A stretch of DNA of 64,000 bases from Agromyces atrinae (GCF_013407835.1 NZ_JACCBI010000001.1:1240001-1304000); one strand, 5' to 3'. Counted from the first letter of the stretch, positions 38,685 through 47,821 are shown. The notes: generated by a model not told the origin, from the letters alone. Numbers and translations are program-made.

Positions 38685-39907
38685 CCGTCGAGGAGCACGC
38701 GCGCGCTCCGACGCCCGTCGTGCACGGCTTCGGCGAACGCGACGCCCTCGCGACCGAGGCGCGCGCGCCGTTCGGGGTCGGCGGCGAGCTCACGCAGCAC
38801 GTCGCCGACGGTGTCGGGCGTCGCCTCGACGATCGGTACGGCGAACCCCGTGGCCTCGCTCACGGAGCGGCGCACGGACTCGAGCACGTGGCCGACGACG
38901 ACGCGGCCCGCCGCCATGGCTTCGACGGCGGCGACCCCGTACGACCCGAGACGGAACTGATCGAGCACGATGTCGGCCGAGCGATACAGCTCGGGCATCT
39001 GCCGGGCGGCGACCCCCGAGACGGTGCGGTAGTCGAGGAGCCCCTCGGCCTCGAGCCCGCGCACCGGGCGCTCGATGAGGGCCGTGCCCTTGACGGCCGA
39101 CTTGCTCGGCACATGAACGACGAGCGGCCGCGCGTTCTCGGGCTCGGCGTCGACTTGCCACACCGCGCCGTCGACGACGACGGGGCACCACTGCGCGTAC
39201 GGCACGTCGAGGAGCAGGTCGGGCGTCGACACGAACGTCGGGCGATCCAGCCGGTCGAGGAGGGCGCGGTTACGTGAGGCATCCCGCTCGAACTTCGTGT
39301 TGTACGAGTCGGCGTCGGCGTAGGGCGACCACGGCGTGAGCCCGACGTGCCGGCTCGGAAGACGGATGTCGGTGCCGTGGCAGAGGAACGCGACCGAGAG
39401 GCCGCGCCTCTCGAGCTCGGCCGTCTCGCGTTCGACGTCGCGCGAGAAGAGCCGCCCGAACAGTGCGCGCTCGGCCTCGACGAGCACATGGCTGAAGCGG
39501 CCCACCGCTTCGAGCTCCGCCTCCTGCCACTCGCGCGAGCGCGTGTAGACGGGAACGGGAACGATCGTGTCGGCCGGGAAGTCGAATCCCCCGGGCACGT
39601 CGACGGCCATGTTGCGCGCTCCGACATCGGCGTCGGACGCGTCGAGCGCGGCCGCCCACAGCCGCCCCTGCGCCGCGTAGTTGGTCGGGCCGATGTACAC
39701 GCGGGCTGCGGTCGCCGGCGCCGCCGTCGGCGGGGGGATGTCGCTCGCGTCGAAGCCTCCGAGCGATCGCGCCGCGAGGCGACCGAGGAGCCCGTCGGGG
39801 TGATCGGCGATGTGATCGATCGTCCGGTTCACGAACCGCGGCAGCCGGGTGCGGTCGCGGAGGAGCCCGTCGACGAGTCGGCGCGGGGCGGAGAGGAGGC
39901 GGCTCAT
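38669..39907 (-). CDS. GT-B glycosyltransferase-like protein, paralog B of three
   Basis: A 412-residue protein aligned with paralog A along its length: VYIGPTNYAAQGRLWAAALD, HGTDIRLPSRH, FVSTPDLLLDVPYAQWCPVV and DIVLDQFRLGSYGVAAVEAM. The N-terminal 60 residues differ and are basic (RLVDGLLRDRTRLPRFVNR), perhaps for membrane contact. It lies 12 bases downstream of a family 2 glycosyltransferase gene; the gap is largely the dispersed 10-mer GCGTCATCCG (39909-39918). Function as a sugar transferase is inferred from fold-like blocks and context. Confidence 0.7.
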   Translation of the reverse strand: MSRLLSAPRRLVDGLLRDRTRLPRFVNRTIDHIADHPDGLLGRLAARSLGGFDASDIPPPTAAPATAARVYIGPTNYAAQGRLWAAALDASDADVGARNMAVDVPGGFDFPADTIVPVPVYTRSREWQEAELEAVGRFSHVLVEAERALFGRLFSRDVERETAELERRGLSVAFLCHGTDIRLPSRHVGLTPWSPYADADSYNTKFERDASRNRALLDRLDRPTFVSTPDLLLDVPYAQWCPVVVDGAVWQVDAEPENARPLVVHVPSKSAVKGTALIERPVRGLEAEGLLDYRTVSGVAARQMPELYRSADIVLDQFRLGSYGVAAVEAMAAGRVVVGHVLESVRRSVSEATGFAVPIVEATPDTVGDVLRELAADPERRARLGREGVAFAEAVHDGRRSARVLLDGWIES

Positions 39908-39919
39908 CGCGTCATCCGT

Positions 39920-40990
39920 TCACCAGGGGGCGCGGACGCGGAGCTCGCGTCGCAGCATCGAATCGCGACGCAGGTTGTCGGCGGGGCGAGGGGTCAGCAG
40001 GCGCTCGACGCGCGACGCCGCGCGGATGCGCACGACGGCGGCACGGAGCGCGTCGGCATCGCCGCTCGACACCGCGTGGGCGATCTCCGTCTCGGTACGC
40101 GAGAGCGAGCGTTCGGCGTGCGGCGCGATCGAGCGCAGCCACGCACCGACCGCGGCAGCAGCAGTGGCATCGCTCTCGCCGAGCACGCCCGGCTCGGCAC
40201 GCACCACGATCGACGGCACGAGGTTCAGGCGCCAGAGCTTGACGGCGATCGCCTCACGCCGCTTCGCGGGCAGTGCGCCGACCCAGCGCTTCTCTGAGAG
40301 CAGGCGGAGCGCCTCGAGCTCGTCGGCGAGAGGACGGGGGGCGAACGTCACGCGCTCGGGTGCGTCGGCGCCGATGAGGTACGCCGGCAGACGTCGGCCG
40401 TCGTCGATCCGCCCACCCGCGTTCAGAAGCGCGAGCCCGAGCTCGATGTCCTCACCCGTCGAGAGGCCGGGCGTGAGCGCGATGCCCGTCGCCTCGAGAT
40501 ACGAGCGACGGATGACGCCGAGGGGCGCCGCACGATAATTCAGCCGATCATGCACGGGATCGAGGCCTCGTGCGCGGAACGGCCGCGCGAGCGGGTCGCG
40601 CCACACGGCGCCGTCGTGGTTCTCGAGGCGGGCGATGAGGTAGGCGGTCTTCGCACGCTGCACGTGCGAGACCCATGCGTCGACGGCTCCGTCGGCGAGG
40701 AGGTCGTCGGAGCCCATGATCGAGACGAACGGCGCCTCGGCGATCGCGAGGCCGTGCATGAACGGGCCGGCGGGAGACGGGATGCCGTCGGCGAAGGGCA
40801 CGACGCGCAGGCGACCGTCGCCCGCGAAGCGCGCGAACTGCTCGGCGAACTCCTCGGGATCGCGGCCGTGGGCGACGACGGTGACGCGCACCCGCGCGTC
40901 GCGGGCGGCGAGGACGGAGGCGACAGCACGGTCGACGCGGCGACGGGGATCATGGGCCGCGACGACGACGTCGAGGTCGATCGCACTCAC
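39920..40990 (-). CDS. Family 2 glycosyltransferase, paralog 2 of 2
   Basis: A 356-residue GT-A protein closely patterned on the one at 36410: LDVVVAAHDPRRRVDRAVAS, VTVVAHGRD, FADGIPSPAGPFMHGL, IMGSDDLLADGAVDAWV and STGEDIELGLALLNAGG. The SDD motif is intact. The C-terminal 130 residues are helical and Arg-rich. Its ATG overlaps the stop of the ABC exporter gene by four bases, suggesting the exporter, this enzyme and the two GT-B paralogs are made together. Confidence 0.8.
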   Translation of the reverse strand: MSAIDLDVVVAAHDPRRRVDRAVASVLAARDARVRVTVVAHGRDPEEFAEQFARFAGDGRLRVVPFADGIPSPAGPFMHGLAIAEAPFVSIMGSDDLLADGAVDAWVSHVQRAKTAYLIARLENHDGAVWRDPLARPFRARGLDPVHDRLNYRAAPLGVIRRSYLEATGIALTPGLSTGEDIELGLALLNAGGRIDDGRRLPAYLIGADAPERVTFAPRPLADELEALRLLSEKRWVGALPAKRREAIAVKLWRLNLVPSIVVRAEPGVLGESDATAAAAVGAWLRSIAPHAERSLSRTETEIAHAVSSGDADALRAAVVRIRAASRVERLLTPRPADNLRRDSMLRRELRVRAPW

Positions 40991-42792
40991 GCGATCCGCC
41001 CCTCCGGTCCGCGCGCGAGGCCGGCGAGAGCGACCTGCTCGCCGAAGGCGGGCAGCGTCTCGGCGAGACGGTAGAACGTGTCGAGACCCTGCACCTGGCC
41101 GTCGGCGAGGTAGCAGATACGGTCGTAGTCCTTGACGGTCGAGAGGCGGTGCGCGACCGAGATGACGGTCGTCTCGCCGTGGAGTCCCCGGATCGCGCGC
41201 GTCACGCCGTCTTCCGTCTTCGTGTCGAGCGAGCTCGTCGCTTCGTCGAGCACGAGCACGAGAGGGTCGACGTAGAGGGCGCGGGCGATGCCGAGGCGCT
41301 GCTGCTGGCCGCCCGAGAGGGCGACGCCGCGCTCACCGATGCGCGTGTGGATACCGGCATCCCGCTCGGCGACGAGGCCCGAGAGCTGCGCCATCTCGAG
41401 GGCGCGCACGACCCGCTCCTCGTCGAAGTCGTGGTCCCACGTGAGGGCGACGTTCTGCGCGATGCTCGCATCGAAGAGCGCGACGCGCTGCGGAACGTAG
41501 CCGACCCGTCCGCGCCACTGGTTGATGACGTCGGTGAGGGGCAGACCGTCGATCGCGAGGCGACCGCCCGTCGGCGTGCTGAGACCGAGCAGCAGGTCGA
41601 TGAGGGTCGACTTGCCCGCGCCCGAGGGGCCGACGATTCCGAGCGAGCTTCCGAAGGGGATGTCGATGTCGACGCCGTCGAGCACGTCGGCCTGCGACTT
41701 CGGGTAGCGGAAGCGCACCGATTCGAGACGCAGGAGCGTCGGTTCGGCGGGCAGCTCCTGCACGTCGCGGCTCGTGTCGTTGGCGGCGACGTCGCGCTCG
41801 GTGCGCGTGATGTCGCCGATGACGTCCTGGGCGCTCGGCAGCGTCGCCGTCGCCTGGATGATGCCGCCCTGCACGCCGTTGATGGCGGGGATCAGACGGA
41901 AGCCCGTGGTCGCGAAGAGCGCGACCGAGACGATCGCCTCCTCCGGACCGGAGATGAGGAGGCCGGCGCCGCCGATGAGGAGGAAGCCGCCGACGAGCGC
42001 GGCTTCGAACGTGTACTTCGGGATGATGCCGAGGAACGAGGCATTCGCTCGCGCACGGACGGCGCGCTTCCGCTCCTCCGTGACGACGCCCGCGACCTGC
42101 TCGAGCTTGTTGCGGAGCGTGATCTCCTTGAGCGCCTCGACCATCTCGGTCATGAAGATCGCGACGCGGTAGCTCGCGTCGCGATTGACGCGACCCGCGA
42201 GGAGCGCGCGCTTCGTGACGACCTGGTTGACGATGATCGCGATGATGCCGAGGTAGACGAGCGCGATGACCGCGGTGAGCGGCTGGGCGACGACGAGCAC
42301 GGCGAGGATGAGGACGAAGGTCAGGACGTTGCCGGGCACGAGGGCGAGCGGCAGCAGGAAGCCCATGATGGTGTTCGCGATGCCGCCGTCGGCGATGCGC
42401 GTGACCTCGGCGACGGTGCGCTTCGAGCGCTCCTCCCACGACGAGCGCACGTACGCGTGGAACATGCGCTGACCGATCTGCAGTTCGTACCGGGCGAAGC
42501 GACGCGTCGCGATCCAGTGCAGGAAGACCGAGAGCGCGCTCTTCACGATGATGAGGATGCACGCGACGAGGATGAGGAGCGGGGCCGCGGATGACGGCAG
42601 CGAGCCGATCACGGGGATCGCGAAGCTCGACCCGGTCACGATCGCGCTGATGACGACGGCGAGGAGCGCCATCGCGGCGACGTCGATGAGGGTGAGCGCG
42701 CTCGTCATACCGATGTAGACGAGGAAGAAGCGACGCGCCCCCGCAGGGAGGAGAGGCAGGAGTTCGCGGAGGGTCGACCAGAGGAGCTTCAT
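40987..42792 (-). CDS. ABC exporter, fused permease-ATPase (PglK/MsbA-like)
   Basis: A 601-residue half-transporter. The permease domain (about 20-310) has six membrane helices, and the ATPase domain (about 353-590) has Walker A GPSGAGKST (388-396), signature LSGGQQQR (492-499) and Walker B VLVLDEATSSLD (512-523). This is the type IV exporter fold, which as a homodimer moves lipids or lipid-linked oligosaccharides (MsbA, PglK). Surrounded by glycosyltransferase genes, it may be a third route for glycan export. ATG at 42792 is taken because TAGGGT lies 8 bases upstream (leaderless); an in-frame ATG 18 bases further upstream would fall in the promoter. Confidence 0.88.
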   Translation of the reverse strand: MKLLWSTLRELLPLLPAGARRFFLVYIGMTSALTLIDVAAMALLAVVISAIVTGSSFAIPVIGSLPSSAAPLLILVACILIIVKSALSVFLHWIATRRFARYELQIGQRMFHAYVRSSWEERSKRTVAEVTRIADGGIANTIMGFLLPLALVPGNVLTFVLILAVLVVAQPLTAVIALVYLGIIAIIVNQVVTKRALLAGRVNRDASYRVAIFMTEMVEALKEITLRNKLEQVAGVVTEERKRAVRARANASFLGIIPKYTFEAALVGGFLLIGGAGLLISGPEEAIVSVALFATTGFRLIPAINGVQGGIIQATATLPSAQDVIGDITRTERDVAANDTSRDVQELPAEPTLLRLESVRFRYPKSQADVLDGVDIDIPFGSSLGIVGPSGAGKSTLIDLLLGLSTPTGGRLAIDGLPLTDVINQWRGRVGYVPQRVALFDASIAQNVALTWDHDFDEERVVRALEMAQLSGLVAERDAGIHTRIGERGVALSGGQQQRLGIARALYVDPLVLVLDEATSSLDTKTEDGVTRAIRGLHGETTVISVAHRLSTVKDYDRICYLADGQVQGLDTFYRLAETLPAFGEQVALAGLARGPEGRIA

Positions 42793-42800
42793 CGGGTGCG

Positions 42801-42806
42801 ACCCTA
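42801..42806 (-). promoter_or_regulatory. Putative leaderless-type -10 box of the ABC exporter run
   Basis: TAGGGT on the minus strand ends 8 bases before the ATG at 42792. Confidence 0.45.
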
Positions 42807-42840
42807 CCACCCGGCTGATCGGAGCTCGCCGTGCACCGTC

Positions 42841-43959
42841 TCAGCCCGCCAGACGGGCGATCGCCGCTTCCCAGATGCGCACCTGGGATTCGGCAGAGAG
42901 GTCGTGCGCGTGCTCGTCGGCGGCGCGCTTCCAGCCCTCGACCTGCGATCGGTCGATCGACTCGAGTGCGCGAGCGAAGTCTTCGGCATCGAATCCGTCG
43001 GCGACGATGCCCACTTCGTTCGCCGTCACGACGTTCGCCATCTCGGGTGTCGGGCCGATGATGACGCCGAGACGTGCCTGCACGTAGTCGAAGAGCTTGT
43101 TCGGCAGCGCCCAGCGGTTGTTGAAGTTGGTCGGCGGCAGCAGGTGCACGCCGACGTCGTAGCGCCGGAGCGTGTCGGAGAGGTCGCTGTAGGGAACGGG
43201 GTCGTTGACCCGCACACGCCCCTCGGTCGCCTGCGCACGCGCCTTCAGCTCGTCGAGGTACGCCGGCTGGTTGGCCGTGAGGTACAGGTCGAGTGTCACG
43301 TCGGCGTCGGCGGACGCGACACCGTCGATGAGCACCTCGAGGCGGCGGTCGCCCATGGCCGCACCCGAGTGCACGAGCGCGATCGGTTCGCTCACGGGCG
43401 TCGGCGAGGCGTCGACGTAGGGCGCAGCGTTCGTGACGACCTCGGCCCGGAAGCCGAAGTTGCGTTCGTACTCGTCGGCGATGCCCTCGCCCACCGTGGT
43501 CCACGACGCGGCGTGGGCGACGTACTCGGAGCACTGCCACTCGACGAACGGCGTGACCTTGTCGCGCCAGCCCTGCCAGTCCTCGTGGAGGAGCGGCGAG
43601 TACTCGTGGAGATCGGCGTGCACGCCGCGCGTCGGCTTCGTCTGGAGTGCGACCGGCACCGCCTCGACGTCGTTCGCGAGCACGATGTCCCACGTGCGGC
43701 GACGAAGCGCCCGCTTCACCCACTTGACCGACCACAGCGACCAGTACGCGCGCTTGTAGCGCTTCTTCGTGATGAGCCCGTCGTGCAGCACGTTGTGCAG
43801 GATGTCGTCGGGGATGCGGATGTGCTCGGCGACACCCTCCGGCGCCGGACCGTAGCCGCACGTCGTGACCGTGTAGCGGTCGCGGAAGGCCTCGACCTGC
43901 TTGAGCACTCGCGCGTCACTCGCGATGGGCGAGAACGAGAGGATGAGAAGGGAGGTCAT
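42841..43959 (-). CDS. Glycosyltransferase, GT4-like
   Basis: A 372-residue GT-B enzyme: LLILSFSPIASDARVLKQVE (4-23), which is a common GT4 N-terminus, NDVEAVPVALQTK, ALVHSGAAMGDRRLEVLIDG and, in the donor site, NNRWALPNKLFDYVQARLGV (the PxKxFEYxxA-type block, with Asp in place of Glu) followed by GIVADGFDAEDFA. It should act at the cytoplasmic face on a lipid-linked chain. GGAGCCC precedes the ATG at 43959, which overlaps the stop of the upstream glycosyltransferase by four bases. Confidence 0.85.
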   Translation of the reverse strand: MTSLLILSFSPIASDARVLKQVEAFRDRYTVTTCGYGPAPEGVAEHIRIPDDILHNVLHDGLITKKRYKRAYWSLWSVKWVKRALRRRTWDIVLANDVEAVPVALQTKPTRGVHADLHEYSPLLHEDWQGWRDKVTPFVEWQCSEYVAHAASWTTVGEGIADEYERNFGFRAEVVTNAAPYVDASPTPVSEPIALVHSGAAMGDRRLEVLIDGVASADADVTLDLYLTANQPAYLDELKARAQATEGRVRVNDPVPYSDLSDTLRRYDVGVHLLPPTNFNNRWALPNKLFDYVQARLGVIIGPTPEMANVVTANEVGIVADGFDAEDFARALESIDRSQVEGWKRAADEHAHDLSAESQVRIWEAAIARLAG

Positions 43960-45122
43960 CGTGGGCTCCGTTTCTTCTGCAGCGCGGCCGTCTCGACGAC
44001 GTCGGCACCTCGGCGCCCGACGGCGGCGAGATCGACCTCCTCGGCCGCCCACGCGGAGAGCGTCGCGCGGCTGTCGGCGGTGGGCGGGTTCTCGATCGCG
44101 CGCAGCATGGCCGCCGCGACGGATGAGCGGTCGTACGCGACGGCTTCGCCCGCGCCGCTGCGCTCGACGAAGTCGATCGCGGGGCCCACACCCGTGAAGA
44201 CGGCGGGAACGCCGCGCGCCGCCGCCGCGTAGAGCTTCGTGGGGAAGGCGAAGTCGTATCCGCGCCCGGGGCGCACGCTCGCGAGCGCGGCCGTCGCGCG
44301 GTCGAGCACCGCACCGAGCTCGTCGAGCGGAAGGCGCGGGCGGAACGTGACGCTGCCGGCGGGGAGCTTCTCGGCGAGCGCCGTGAGCTCCGGCCACTCC
44401 GACCCATGACCGATGAAGACGAGGCGGGCGTCGGGTCGCGACTGCAGCACGTCGGCGAAGGCCTCGACGAAGATCGTCGCGCCGTGCACCTCCGACGCGG
44501 TGCCCGTGTAGACGAGGAGAGGCGCACCCGCGTCATCCGTCGACGTGCCCCGACCGGCGGCGAGAGCCGTGACGTCGACGCCGTTGCCGATCGTCGCGAC
44601 GTTCTTCCTGACACCCCAGGCGGCCAGGCGGCGCGTGACCGACTCGGAGACGCTCAGCACGGCCGTCGCGTGCGCCATCGAGCCGCGTTCGACGCGGCGC
44701 ACCGCACCGAGCACCCACGCGGGCGCGTCGGTGTTGGCCGCGGCATCCGACCAGATGTCGGCGGCGTAGTAGACGTAGGGCCGGCCGAGCAGCGTGGCGA
44801 CGACGCGCACGACGAATCCCGTCGTGGGCGGCGGCTCGGTGACGTAGACGTCCTGCTTCCGCCCGAGCAGCAGACGGAAGAACACGGGCACGTCGAAGCT
44901 CAGATAGTTGACGTAGCCGCGCACGTAGCCGTCGCGGTCGCGGAGGACCGGCCAGCGCTTGACGTGCGCTCCCCCGTCGTCGCGCCGCAGCCGCGGGACC
45001 CGCGTCGTGAGCACGCGCACCTCGTGACCGCGCTCGACGAGGGCGTCGACGAGAGCCCGCAGACGGAACGAGGCCGCCGCCGGCTCGGGGGTGTAGATGC
45101 GACTGACGAGCGTGACCCGCAC
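43956..45122 (-). CDS. Glycosyltransferase, GT4 family
   Basis: A 388-residue GT4-type GT-B enzyme resembling WbuB/WcaI: VTLVSRIYTPEPAAASFRLR (3-22), VYVTEPPPTTGFVVRVVA, YYAADIWSDAA, GNGVDV and LLVYTGTASEVHGATIFVEA, then FAFPTKLYAAAARGVPAVFT at the donor site. WbuB-type enzymes often add an N-acetyl-amino sugar early in repeat-unit assembly. The GTG at 45122 lies 2 bases past the stop of the oxidoreductase gene; longer in-frame readings are antisense artefacts. It belongs to the leftward run from 47821 to 42841. Confidence 0.85.
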   Translation of the reverse strand: MRVTLVSRIYTPEPAAASFRLRALVDALVERGHEVRVLTTRVPRLRRDDGGAHVKRWPVLRDRDGYVRGYVNYLSFDVPVFFRLLLGRKQDVYVTEPPPTTGFVVRVVATLLGRPYVYYAADIWSDAAANTDAPAWVLGAVRRVERGSMAHATAVLSVSESVTRRLAAWGVRKNVATIGNGVDVTALAAGRGTSTDDAGAPLLVYTGTASEVHGATIFVEAFADVLQSRPDARLVFIGHGSEWPELTALAEKLPAGSVTFRPRLPLDELGAVLDRATAALASVRPGRGYDFAFPTKLYAAAARGVPAVFTGVGPAIDFVERSGAGEAVAYDRSSVAAAMLRAIENPPTADSRATLSAWAAEEVDLAAVGRRGADVVETAALQKKRSPR

Positions 45123-45124
45123 GG

Positions 45125-46111
45125 TCAGAGGCTCACGGACGTTCCGGTGCGTGCCGAGTCGAGGGCCGCCTCGACGACGGTGAGCGTGCGGAGGCCCTGT
45201 TCGAACGTGACGAGGTCGTTCTTCTCGCCGAGCACGGCATCGCGGAACACTTCGTGCTCGACGCGCAGCGGCTCGCGCTTCGCGAACGAGAACCGGGTGA
45301 CGTCGCCCTCGGAGACCCCGCGGAACGACGAGACCGATTCCCACTCGAGCGGGATCGTGCCGTTCGCGTAGAACGTGAGGTCGCCCGTCGCGGTGTCGGC
45401 GACGAACGCGCCGCGCTCGCCCGTTACGACCGTGACCCGCTCCTTCATGGGGCTCAGCCAGTTGACGAGGTGGTTGACGATCACGCCGCTCTCGAGACGA
45501 CCCGTCACGGCGATCATGTCTTCGTGGCTGCGGCCGCTCTTGAACGTCGTCTGCGCGAAGACCGAGGCGTAGTCGCTCTGCGCGACCCACGCGGTGAGGT
45601 CGATGTCGTGCGACGCGAGGTCTTTCGCGACGCCGACGTCGGCGATGCGCGTCGGGAAGCCGCTCTGGCGACGGGTGGCAATCTGGTAGACGTCGCCCAG
45701 GTCGCCCTCGGCGAGTCGGCGACGGAGCTCCTGCAGTGCGGGGTTGAAGCGTTCGACGTGGCCGACGGCACCCACGAGCCCGCGGTCGGCGAAGGCACGC
45801 GTCATCCGCTTGCCCGCCTCGATCGAGTGCGCGATGGGCTTCTCGACGAGCGCGTGCACGCCCGCCTCGGCGAGAGTGAGCGCGGCCTTCTCGTGGAACT
45901 GGGTCGGAACCGCGACGACGACCATGTCGACGCCCTCGGCGATGAGCGCATCGAGGTCGGGGAGCACGGTGAGCGGGCCGGCGACGCCGTGCGGGTCACC
46001 GCCCGGGTCGGCGATCGCGACGAGCTCGACGCCCTCGACCTCGCGCAGCACGCGAGCGTGGTGGCGACCCATCATGCCGACGCCGAGGAGCCCGGCCCGC
46101 AGCGCGGCCAT
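45125..46111 (-). CDS. Gfo/Idh/MocA oxidoreductase (WbpB/WlbA-like)
   Basis: A 328-residue NAD-dependent dehydrogenase: Rossmann motif GLLGVGMMGRHHARVLREVE (7-26), VEKPIAHSIEAGKRM with the catalytic Lys of EKP, and GAVGHVERFNPA. The family includes WbpB/WlbA, which oxidise C3 of UDP-GlcNAc-uronic acid to the 3-keto sugar. Next to an aminotransferase and an N-acetyltransferase it very probably has that role. One-base overlap (TGATG) with the aminotransferase gene indicates tight coupling. NAD recycling through 2-oxoglutarate, known for WbpB, cannot be judged from sequence. Confidence 0.87.
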   Translation of the reverse strand: MAALRAGLLGVGMMGRHHARVLREVEGVELVAIADPGGDPHGVAGPLTVLPDLDALIAEGVDMVVVAVPTQFHEKAALTLAEAGVHALVEKPIAHSIEAGKRMTRAFADRGLVGAVGHVERFNPALQELRRRLAEGDLGDVYQIATRRQSGFPTRIADVGVAKDLASHDIDLTAWVAQSDYASVFAQTTFKSGRSHEDMIAVTGRLESGVIVNHLVNWLSPMKERVTVVTGERGAFVADTATGDLTFYANGTIPLEWESVSSFRGVSEGDVTRFSFAKREPLRVEHEVFRDAVLGEKNDLVTFEQGLRTLTVVEAALDSARTGTSVSL

Positions 46112-47220
46112 CAGGCGCCCGCCCCGGCGAGAGCGTTGACGGCGGCGACGATGCGGTCGAGGTCGCCCGCGCTGAGGGACGGGTGCACGGGGAGCGAGAC
46201 GACCTCGCGCGCGGCGCGCTCGGTCTCGGGCAGGTCGAGGCCCGGCGCGAAGTGGGTGAGCGACGGGAGACGGTGGTTCGGGATCGGGTAGTAGACGCCG
46301 CTGCCGATCGCGTACTCGTTGCGGAGCGCGGCGACGAAGCCGTCACGGTCGTCGGCGACGCGGATCGTGTACTGGTGGTAGACGTGACGCGCGCCCTGCT
46401 GCACGGGCGGAACGGTGACGCCCTCGAGGTTCGCGTCGAGGAAGGCGGCGTTCTCGCGGCGCGTCTCGGTCCAGGCGTCGACCTTGGTGAGCTGCACGCG
46501 GCCGATCGCGGCGTGGATGTCGGTCATGCGAGCGTTGAACCCGACGACCTCGTTCTCGTACTGCTTCTCCATGCCCTGGTTGCGGAGGAGGCGGACCGCG
46601 CGCGCGATGTCGGCGCCGTCGCAGACGACCATGCCGCCCTCGCCGCTCGTCATGTTCTTCGTCGGGTAGAGGCTGAACATCGCGAACCGGCCGAAGGTGC
46701 CGACGCGGCGACCGTCGATCTCGGCGCCGTGGGCCTGGGCCGCGTCCTCGAAGAGATGGATGCCGTGGCGCTCGGCGATCGCGGCGAGCTCGACGACCCG
46801 CGCGGGGTGACCGTAGAGGTGCACGGGCATGATGCCGCGCGTGCGCTCGGTGATCGCCGCCTCGACGGCGACGGGGTCGAGGCCGAAGTGGTCGGGCTCG
46901 ATGTCGACGAAGACGGGGGTCGCACCCGTGAGGGCGACCGAGTTGCCCGTCGCGGCGAACGTGAACGACGGCACGATGACCTCGTCGCCCGGGCCGATGC
47001 CCGCCGCGAGGAGACCGAGGTGGAGCCCCGACGTGCCCGAGTTGACGGCGACCGAGGTGCGACCCGAGACGAGCGCGTCGGCGAACTCGGTCTCGAACGC
47101 GGCGACCTCGGGGCCCTGCGCGACCATGCCCGAGCGCATGACCCGGTCGACGGCGAGACGCTCGTCGTCGCCGATGATGGGCTTCGCGGCCGGAATGAAC
47201 TCTGCAGATGACTCAGTCAT
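46111..47220 (-). CDS. DegT/DnrJ/EryC1 aminotransferase (WbpE-like)
   Basis: A 369-residue PLP enzyme: FIPAAKPIIGDDERLAVDRV (8-27), VAVNSGTSGLHLGLLAAGIG, PSFTFAATGNSVALTGATPV, FEDAAQAHGAEIDG and the Schiff-base Lys in SLYPTKNMTSGEGG. It should aminate the 3-keto-uronic acid nucleotide made by the neighbour at 45125 to the 3-amino sugar, with glutamate as donor. ATG overlaps the end of the acetyltransferase gene by 8 bases. Sugar-aminotransferases of this family have many substrates; the operon mates favour WbpE function. Confidence 0.9.
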   Translation of the reverse strand: MTESSAEFIPAAKPIIGDDERLAVDRVMRSGMVAQGPEVAAFETEFADALVSGRTSVAVNSGTSGLHLGLLAAGIGPGDEVIVPSFTFAATGNSVALTGATPVFVDIEPDHFGLDPVAVEAAITERTRGIMPVHLYGHPARVVELAAIAERHGIHLFEDAAQAHGAEIDGRRVGTFGRFAMFSLYPTKNMTSGEGGMVVCDGADIARAVRLLRNQGMEKQYENEVVGFNARMTDIHAAIGRVQLTKVDAWTETRRENAAFLDANLEGVTVPPVQQGARHVYHQYTIRVADDRDGFVAALRNEYAIGSGVYYPIPNHRLPSLTHFAPGLDLPETERAAREVVSLPVHPSLSAGDLDRIVAAVNALAGAGA

Positions 47221-47821
47221 CGATGGCCTCCTCGAGAATGCCGTCGGTTTCGGTGTAGCGGTCGCCGGTGGCCGGGCACATCCAGCCGCCGTCGACGAGT
47301 TCGAGCGGGTGGCCGGCCTTGCCGACCCAGCCGATGCGGCGTGCGGGCACGCCGGCGACGAGGGCGAAGGCCGGGACGTCCTTCGTGACGACGGCGCCCG
47401 CAGCTACCGTCGCCCAGGCGCCGATGCGTGCGGGGGCGATGCAGACGGCTCGTGCGCCGATCGATGCGCCGTCGCCGATCTCGACGCCGACCGGCTTCCA
47501 GTCGTGCGCGCTCTTCTGCGAGCCGTCGGGGTTGATCGCGCGGGGGTAGGTGTCGTTCGTGAGCACGACCGCCGGGCCGATGAAGACGCCGTGGCCGAGC
47601 ACGGCGGGCTCGTAGACGAGCGCGAGGTTCTGCACCTTGCAGTTGTCGCCGAGCACGACGCCCGTGCCGATGTAGGCGCTCCGCCCGACGATGCAGTTCT
47701 CGCCGAGTCGCGCGCCTTCGCGCACCTGGGCGAGGTGCCAGATGGATGACCCGGCGCCGATGATCGCCTCGGGCGAGACGTCTGCGGAGTCCAGGATCCT
47801 CACGGACGGAATCTCTGTCAC
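47213..47821 (-). CDS. Hexapeptide-repeat N-acetyltransferase (WbpD-like)
   Basis: A 202-residue left-handed beta-helix acetyltransferase. Hexapeptide repeats run from about residue 16 to 145 (IGAGSSIWHLAQVREGARLG, IGTGVVLGDNCKVQNLA, IGDGASIGARAVCIAPARIG). This layout is that of WbpD/WlbB, which N-acetylate the 3-amino group with acetyl-CoA. GTG start with AGGAGC about 9 bases upstream. It heads the leftward acetyltransferase-aminotransferase-oxidoreductase set, preceded by a TAGTCT box at 47864-47869. Confidence 0.88.
   Translation of the reverse strand: MTEIPSVRILDSADVSPEAIIGAGSSIWHLAQVREGARLGENCIVGRSAYIGTGVVLGDNCKVQNLALVYEPAVLGHGVFIGPAVVLTNDTYPRAINPDGSQKSAHDWKPVGVEIGDGASIGARAVCIAPARIGAWATVAAGAVVTKDVPAFALVAGVPARRIGWVGKAGHPLELVDGGWMCPATGDRYTETDGILEEAIDD

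Noticed and set aside
41333..43861. An 842-codon open frame on the minus strand
   Set aside because: It is a shifted frame of the ABC exporter and GT4 genes, very Arg/Pro-rich, and crosses two gene ends.
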